From positions 1,054,001 to 1,118,000 of the forward strand of contig JAQSEB010000032.1 of the NCBI GenBank assembly GCA_030063045.1: 64,000 nucleotides of DNA, read 5' to 3'. Positions 58,301 to 64,000 of this stretch are shown piece by piece; positions within the stretch are counted from its first letter, which is position 1; every line of letters begins with the position of its first letter. This DNA is from Pratylenchus scribneri. Lineage: Eukaryota; Nematoda; Chromadorea; Rhabditida; Pratylenchidae. A model generated the notes under the pieces. The model did no database searches. It saw only the letters and a list, made by a program, of their open reading frames with translations, and had not been told where the DNA came from. The position numbers were made by a program, and so were the translations under genes.

Positions 58301-58476
58301 TTGGCCTTCTAGTTTTGACACTTTCATTGGGCTACAATGTTTGTACTCGACCAATTCGAGAGGCAAATGGATGGAGAGGGGCAACGAGGAAATGGGAAGA
58401 ACATCGCCAACCACAACAATGGCCTAGGAGATCACCGACATGCAGAACGGAAATGGAACATATGTCCAGCTTTTGA
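55400..58476 (+). CDS. glit-1: Gliotactin/neuroligin-like cholinesterase-fold adhesion protein
   Basis: Type I membrane protein with a non-catalytic esterase ectodomain. Exons code LVRLSVGEIVGHSLTIQNLP, LGIPYAEPPISERRFK, YRVSEDCLYLNIYSPG and AFPVMIFFHGGNFQTGSAND, then GIVVVNINYRLSAFGF and NYGIQDQRVALQWIQQHIHT. The nucleophile elbow reads IGHDAGAVSAG, with Asp in place of the catalytic Ser. Later exons have LTGLNREDGVEVIFEDR, YAFRHNYTMNKEAIVEAI, CHECDLYLLFGFPFMP (the His-loop region), NLPGDGSWLAHQPRAHW and WENYIPA. After a 47-bp intron comes FKALFAISILFGIGLLVLTL, a single membrane helix, and a tail of about 45 residues. The lost Ser marks the adhesion subgroup. An intron of about 470 bp (56690-57160) contains repeat fragments. 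5' end unresolved. Confidence 0.82.
56750..57010. repeat. Dispersed repeat fragment in a glit-1 intron
   Basis: CTAAACCAATTTAAATAAAA and TTGATCTTTAATTTGATAGT recall pieces at 34680-34740, 41400-42600 and 62465-62745. The core CTTTAATTTGATA plus an ATATAATT tail is common to them. Confidence 0.5.
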
Positions 58477-60614
58477 ATATACCCATTAAATTATTTGTTG
58501 AATTTTTATCTTTTTATGTGCCTCTCAAAAATGAAATGTGCCATTTTTTATTGCTTCAATTCACATTTTTCATGTTTGCATTTTTGACAATAAAAATTGT
58601 GGCCAATTTTGATGGAGGAAAGAATGAAAGAGGCAATGAAAGAACATTTCCATACATCATATTCCCCGATTCAATTCCATTTTGATCCGGAATTCTCCAT
58701 TTTTTTTTTATCAAAAATGACTTCCGAATGAGTCTAATCATCAAGAGGAAGGAAAGGTGGAAAATTCGATGAGCAATGTTAAAATGATATCATTTATAAC
58801 ATCGAGAATATGGAAAATTGTTTCGTCCTAATTTCCTCCATCATTGCCTCACATTTGCCCCCTCAATGACCTCCAAAATTCCTGTTTTCCTCATCAAATA
58901 AAAACAAACAAAAAACAACCATCTCTCTATACATTCACCAATGGCCCAACCAGTCCATTCGCCACAATTGAAAAAGGAAGGAATGTAACCACATTCTCGA
59001 ATATTTTTGCTGTTTATTTATGTTCCTTCCTCCGTTTTATTCCACGCATATGCAATTGAAGCAGATCTCAAAAAATAAAATATATTGGCGGCTGTCAGCA
59101 AGAGGAGAATATCCCCCAAATATTCCAAATTCAGCAAATCCCTTCCAGTCGATTGATGCGAAAAATATAGCGATGGATTTTGGATGGAAAAAAGGGAGGG
59201 GGATATTTCCCTTATAAGGGGAGGATGATGCTGCCTCCCCCAAGGCGAGCGACCAATGACGCGCCATATTCGGAGACCAAAAATAGTAGATAATCTTTAC
59301 CCTTCCATATTGCCTTCCCCTAATAATATGGAACGGTTTTCCTCCCCTTTTTATTGCCCAAATGAAAATTAATTAATCGATTCAAAATTTGGGCCTATTT
59401 TTGGCTAATTAAGTGTAAAAATTGCTAGCCATTGGGCCATTTGGCCATGGGCCAAAAAATATCGCCGATTCGGTGGAAGGGGCTGATGAGGGGGAAGGAA
59501 GGTCGATGTTTTGGGAAGAGTTTTGGTCTTCCACCCAAACGCCCAACCATTATTATACCACCTTTTTCCCTTCATTTTTCCTTCATTTCGTTTCCCCCCT
59601 TATAACCGCCGATAAGCGCCTTTTTGCCCAACCTCCACATTTTTCGTCCCAAATCGGCCACTTTTCCCCTCTAGCTAAATTCACGACCAAATTGGCTCTA
59701 ATGATTGACACAATTTTCCAATAAAAATATTAATAAATAATCTCCCATTTTTGCTGAAAATCAATTTATTCTTCCATTCGTCATCCTCTTCTCCCCATTC
59801 CCTCCCTCAATTTTATTCCCATTTTACGCAACCATTAAATAGACATTATTACACAAATTAATAGCAAAAAAAGAGAATTTGATCTGAGTAATATTTTTAT
59901 TACAATAATTACCTTTCACAAATCGATCAGAAAATACACTTATTTTTTTTTTATTTTGTGCCAATAAGGCAATTCTGCGCAACCAAATTAAAATTAATTT
60001 CTTTATCCCCTTTTTATAAATCAATTTCCCATTTCAATCCGATCACAAATCAAATTGTTGAAAATTCAAAAATATCCAATTCATTGCCCTCCGCCAATAT
60101 TAACAATAGAAATTTAGTATTTTGAATTCAAGGGCCTTTTCGCTTTTCCCTTCCCCGCCCTCCATTTGGGCCCCATTGTTCCGCGCATCTCAAAAATGAA
60201 TCAAATTATGAAATAGCGAAGAAAATGTGGAACCAAACAAAACAATTTGAACATTGCCTCCTCCTCCTTCCATTCCAATTCATTCCTTTATTTTCCCATT
60301 CCTCCCTTTTTTGCTATGGAAACGCCGCCAATTTTTCTTTGGGGGAAGGAAGGAAGATTGTTTGGCCCCAAAATTGAGCCGCCTATTTCCTCTCTCAAAC
60401 CAACAACAAAAATGTCGAATTCAGTGCGCATTTTCTTGGCATTCCCTTCAAAAGGGCATACACCCATTTCCCCCCTATTAAATGCCAATTTGTCTGTCAA
60501 TTCCCCTTTCCCCCAATATGAATCCCCTCAAAATGCATTAATTCCTTCATTTCAGGCTAATTCGTGGCTTTTTAAATTCATTCCTCCTCCCCATCGCGCA
60601 TTTCCCCTTGCCAA
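58477..60614. other. Intergenic region of about 2.1 kb
   Basis: No supported gene. Open frames (for example 60247-60894) are Pro/Phe/Ser-rich and overlap the true start of the next gene in another frame. TTATAAGGGGAGG near 59212 is the only promoter-like patch noticed. Confidence 0.5.
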
Positions 60615-63600
60615 ATGGACGATTTGTCAAAACCGACGGCCACTCAATCCCAGCCAATTGTCCATATTTCGGAAGCGGGTCCTTCTGTCGAAGATACAGG
60701 CAATCAAAAATTTGAGGGGATTTCGAGTAAATCAAAATACAAATTTTCAGCCGATTTTTTGGACTCCTCTCAATCGGCCATTCCCTTGCCAACAATTCGG
60801 CCATCAAATTTGGATGGCGATCAACAAAATCAGCAATCTGCCTATTTTGACTCCCCCTTTTCCCAATTTGTTGGTGGCGATCAGCCATTGTTGAGGTTGT
60901 TGGCAGCAACTGGGCTTCTCTTCATTTTGGGCCTTTATCTCCTCCATTTGGTTGCCATCATTTATGGGTGAGTCAGGGCGCAGGACTCTTTCATATAACT
61001 CATTAAGGAAATAATTTGATTTTTGAATAAAATAGAAAATACTCTATTAAATTTGATTTTAATTCATTTTTAAAACAATTTTTTAAAAGAAATTTATATT
61101 ATACCAAAAATGCAACCAATAATAACTTGTGGGAAAACAGTCATGAATTAATAAGCATACTCATTTTCCCATTTAGTCAAAACCAATTCCTTTTTTTTTC
61201 TCATTTATCTCTTTTATTTTCTTCTTATTAAAACCATTCTTATATTAAATTATAAAAAAATAATTCCATCAATGATGAATTAATTATATGGCAAAGTAGG
61301 CCATATAAAAAGACATAGTCAACCGGGGGAATATGGATTAATGAATTAATTTAATATTATTCGGTTAAAGGCGCCATCGACTGCATAAACAGGCCAAGGC
61401 CATTGCCAAATGTCGTGTCGATCAGCAAAAGAAAATGATGTTACCCAAAACCGAATTGCCCGGTGTGACTATTCTCAAACCGTTGGTCGGTGTTGATGAC
61501 AATTTGGCCGACAATTTGCAATCATTTTTCCAACTTGATTATCCAAAGGTGATTTCCTTTTTGTGACTTATTTAAGCCCCTCCCCCTTCTACAGTTTGAA
61601 TTACTCTTCTGCCTGGATTCCACCCAAGATCCGGCCCTGGATTTGGTCCAAAAACTTTGTGTAAAATATCCATCCGTTGATGCCCGCATTTTTGTTGGCG
61701 GCGAACGTGTTGGCCTCAACCCCAAAATTAACAATATGTATCCCGGATATTCTGCCAGCCGGTATAGCAAATATCATCATTTGCTTTCCTAAATCCCCTT
61801 TTTAAAGATATCCTCTCGTGCTTGTCAGTGACCAAGGGATTTTGATGCGCTCCGAGGCACTTCTCGACATGGTCCTTTGCCAGATGGAAAGGCCTGACAT
61901 TGCATTGGTCACGCAAACCCCATTTTGTGCCAATCGACCTGGAATTGGAGCTGCCCTCGAACAGGTGCATCCAATTCCCATGCAATTCCCTCAATTTTAC
62001 CAAATTTTTAACAGATTTATTTTGGCGGTGCCCATTCCCGCATTTATTTGGCCAGTCACGCATTCCGTTTCGTCTGTTCCACTGGAATGAGCTCATTAAT
62101 GGCAAAAGAGGTGAGGAAGGCAATATCACACGCAAAATACAATTTTGGACTGTTTAATTTGCCGAAAAAATATTGAAAAAAACTACCGAGAAGAGTAAAC
62201 ATAATAGAAAAATAGTTATAATTATAATGGTTTAAGGAAAGTTTGCCCCTGCATTCATATACCATATAGATACCAAATTGGATAGAGCGTATATAATTTA
62301 GGCACATTGGGGCAATATTTGATTGATATTGTGAGTGACGTGGTGATTAGGAAAAGTGTGGGTACAGTAGTATATATAGTAAATATGAGAAGCCCTTAGG
62401 CATTATTGGCATTGATAGTTATGATCGGTGCGCTACAACCGGGCGACGGCGGATAACTCATTAATATCTAAACCTAAATTGATAATTTTAGTATCAAATT
62501 AAAGAGCGAACTTTTGGCTCTCGATAGATATAAAATTTATTTGGTTTGGTTCAGAATTTAGCAGAGTTGTACTTAAAAAATCATTAAATAAGACTACAAT
62601 TATAAATTTTGCGAATTTTTGAACAAAGTTCCACCAAGTCTTACCAATGCAAATAAATTTTATATCTATCGATAGCCAGAAGTGCGCTCTTTAATTTGAT
62701 ATCAAAATCATCTATATCGGTTTAGTCCTTAATTAGCTACAAGCACCGTCACCCAGTTGGGAGGTCGCCCAGTTGAACAATTAATTAAAGTGTATTAAAC
62801 GGTTAAAACCAAACCAAAATATAAACAAATACGCCTTATTGTGATCTATCAATTGATGAGTATAAAGTTTATAAAATTTCTGGTTTCAATATTTTCGGCA
62901 AATTAAAATTTTCCAAACACAAATTATCCATTCAATTTTTGCCAGGCAATCGAGGAATGCGGTGGCTTCAAGCAATTTGGTGCCTATCTTGCGGAAGATT
63001 ATTTCCTGGGCCAAGCATTCGCTAAAATGTTTCTCTATTTTTTCCCAAAATAATATTTCTAAAATTAATTTAATTCAGCGGTTATCGCAATGTGATCTCC
63101 CATTTGCCGGCACTTCAAAATTCAGCAAATTGTTCGGTCCGTGTATTTCAAGAGCGAATTTGCCGGTAAAAATAAAAAATACATCCCCAAATTCCAAATA
63201 AATCCACAAATTTTCAGTTGGATTAAACTTCGGATTGCCATGTTACCGCACACAATTTTGCTTGAACCCGCCCAAGAATGTGTGGTCTCCTCCGTCATTG
63301 GGGCCCTTTCCATTTCCCAATTATTTGGCATTCGATTACTTCCTTTCTTTCTGCTTTTCCATTTCATCTATTGGTCCATTGGCGATTTCATTTTGCTTCG
63401 AACCATTCAGGCAAAATTCCAAAAATATTTTATTCAAAATATTTTCCCATTTTCAGAATGGTCCATTGCCATTTTCTCCACCAAAATTCTTTCTTTGCTG
63501 GTTATTCCGCGAATTTATGGCATTTCCCATTTTTGTCAAGGCAGTCCTCAATCCCCACATTGGCTGGCGTTTTGGCACATATCGACTTTGTTGGGGCGGC

Positions 63601-63627
63601 AGAATCAAAGCGGCCAAAGAAAATTAA
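60615..63627 (+). CDS. cgt: Ceramide glucosyltransferase
   Basis: Golgi membrane glycosyltransferase (GT21) that transfers glucose from UDP-glucose to ceramide, the first step to most glycosphingolipids. The first exon has about 85 polar residues ([30 protein letters not shown]), an N-terminal extension absent from human UGCG, then the membrane helix [20 protein letters not shown]. The catalytic part shows [37 protein letters not shown] (D1), [17 protein letters not shown] (D2), [13 protein letters not shown] (D3) and, across an intron, QERICRWIKLR, the R-x-x-R-W motif. C-terminal membrane segments include [14 protein letters not shown] and the protein ends [10 protein letters not shown]. All motifs are intact. 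The 830-bp intron (62110-62945) contains a foldback repeat. Confidence 0.93.
62465..62745. repeat. Foldback repeat in a ceramide glucosyltransferase intron
   Basis: AGTATCAAATTAAAGAGCGA plus GGCTCTCGATAGATATAAAA (about 62490-62540) is matched in reverse complement by TTTATATCTATCGATAGCCA and GCGCTCTTTAATTTGATATC (about 62650-62710). Arms of about 80 bp, loop about 100 bp. The core is shared with the cluster at 41335-42600. Confidence 0.75.
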
Positions 63628-63847
63628 TGAATTGATGAAATATTTTCGGAATTGAAAACGGGCATTCTCCCCTTTTTCCAAACAAAACATATTTTTGACT
63701 CACATTTTTTGACATATCAAATTCTCCCATTTTTTTACATTCTCAAAATCCTCAAACACATTTTCTTATGACGCAGCCATTCCAATCATTTTTACATTTT
63801 CAAATTTCAAGTTGATTGTTAAAATAAATTTAAATTTCCAATATTTT
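63628..63847. other. Convergent 3' spacer
   Basis: AT-rich gap between two stop codons on opposite strands. No feature beyond polyA-signal-like AATAAA complements. Confidence 0.5.
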
Positions 63848-64000
63848 TTATTTCATTTTTTGCATTAATTTTGCACAATCACATTCCACTTTTTCATTCT
63901 CTTTTTTGTCCTCATTCACCAAATTGCAACAATCCATGGCCAAATCACATTTGCCATAGCCCGATTCTGGATCATCATTTGGGTCTGCCGGAGGTGGGGT
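63848..64000 (-). CDS. 3' end of a cysteine-containing protein (partial)
   Basis: Open from the window edge to a TAA at 63848 on the minus strand. It codes TPPPADPNDDPESGYGK, then CDLAMDCCNLVNEDKKE, then VECDCAKLMQKMK. Four to five closely spaced Cys (CDLAMDCC, CDC) after a Pro/Asp-rich linker look like the end of a secreted Cys-rich module. The rest lies beyond the window and I cannot name it. Confidence 0.6.
   Translation of the reverse strand, partial: TPPPADPNDDPESGYGKCDLAMDCCNLVNEDKKENEKVECDCAKLMQKMK

Noticed and set aside
60247..60894. 215-codon plus-strand open frame
   Set aside because: Pro/Phe/Ser-rich shadow that overlaps the first ceramide glucosyltransferase exon in another frame.

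Overview
The window looks like nuclear DNA of a nematode. Coding sequence is broken into many small exons separated by AT-rich introns, mostly 40-60 bp, with TTTTAG or TTTCAG acceptors. The recognisable proteins have nematode relatives: a two-finger ELT-1 GATA factor, an acidic secreted ShKT protein, a nematode-type astacin, and a GLIT-1-like cholinesterase-like adhesion protein. One intron appears to be GC-AG, a type I recall as frequent in tylenchid plant parasites, but the species cannot be fixed from the sequence alone. All gene models below were spliced by eye and their internal exon borders are approximate.

Layout. 1-2.5 kb: a minus-strand gene of uncertain identity with a proline-rich exon. 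2.74-4.69 kb: a large 27-28 bp minisatellite. 4.8-6.1 kb: a PDZ protein (-). 6.5-7.7 kb: splicing factor PRP18 (-), divergent from an ALKBH1-type dioxygenase (+, 8.0-9.3 kb). 9.9-10.3 kb: a foldback transposable element with a 9-bp target duplication. 10.7-15.0 kb: lysine-degrading AASS (+). 15.3-16.9 kb: farnesyl diphosphate synthase (-). 17.1-19.3 kb: WAVE/SCAR (-), head to head with an 84-residue RRM protein (+, 19.8-20.6 kb). 20.9-21.5 kb: AT-hook protein (+). 21.8-23.4 kb: acidic secreted ShKT protein (+). 23.9-25.6 kb: nucleoredoxin/ZZ protein (+), with the same minisatellite in its last intron. 26.1-29.3 kb: ELT-1 (-). 29.3-35.4 kb: gene-poor, low-complexity DNA with one possible terminal exon. 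35.4-38.1 kb: secreted protein of unknown function (-). 38.6-40.6 kb: astacin metalloprotease (-). 40.6-43 kb: a large inverted-repeat cluster. 43.0-50.1 kb: GCN1-like HEAT-repeat protein (-). 50.5-53.4 kb: PAM2-motif coiled-coil protein (-). 54.2-54.7 kb: UBP-type zinc finger gene with a frameshift (+). 55.4-58.5 kb: gliotactin-like protein (+). 60.6-63.6 kb: ceramide glucosyltransferase (+). 63.8-64.0 kb: the 3' end of a cysteine-containing gene (-).

Most genes are unrelated housekeeping or developmental loci and do not form a pathway. The trio farnesyl diphosphate synthase - WAVE - 84-residue RRM matches, as I recall it, the neighbouring C. elegans genes R06C1.2, R06C1.3 and R06C1.4, so it probably preserves old microsynteny. 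I did not find a clearly new biochemical system. The most unusual material is the repeat landscape: a minisatellite shared by two loci, a foldback element with an intact target duplication, a family of tRNA-like intronic elements, and large palindromic clusters. A compact GCN1-like protein, a thioredoxin-ZZ fusion and an uncharacterised secreted protein also deserve a look.
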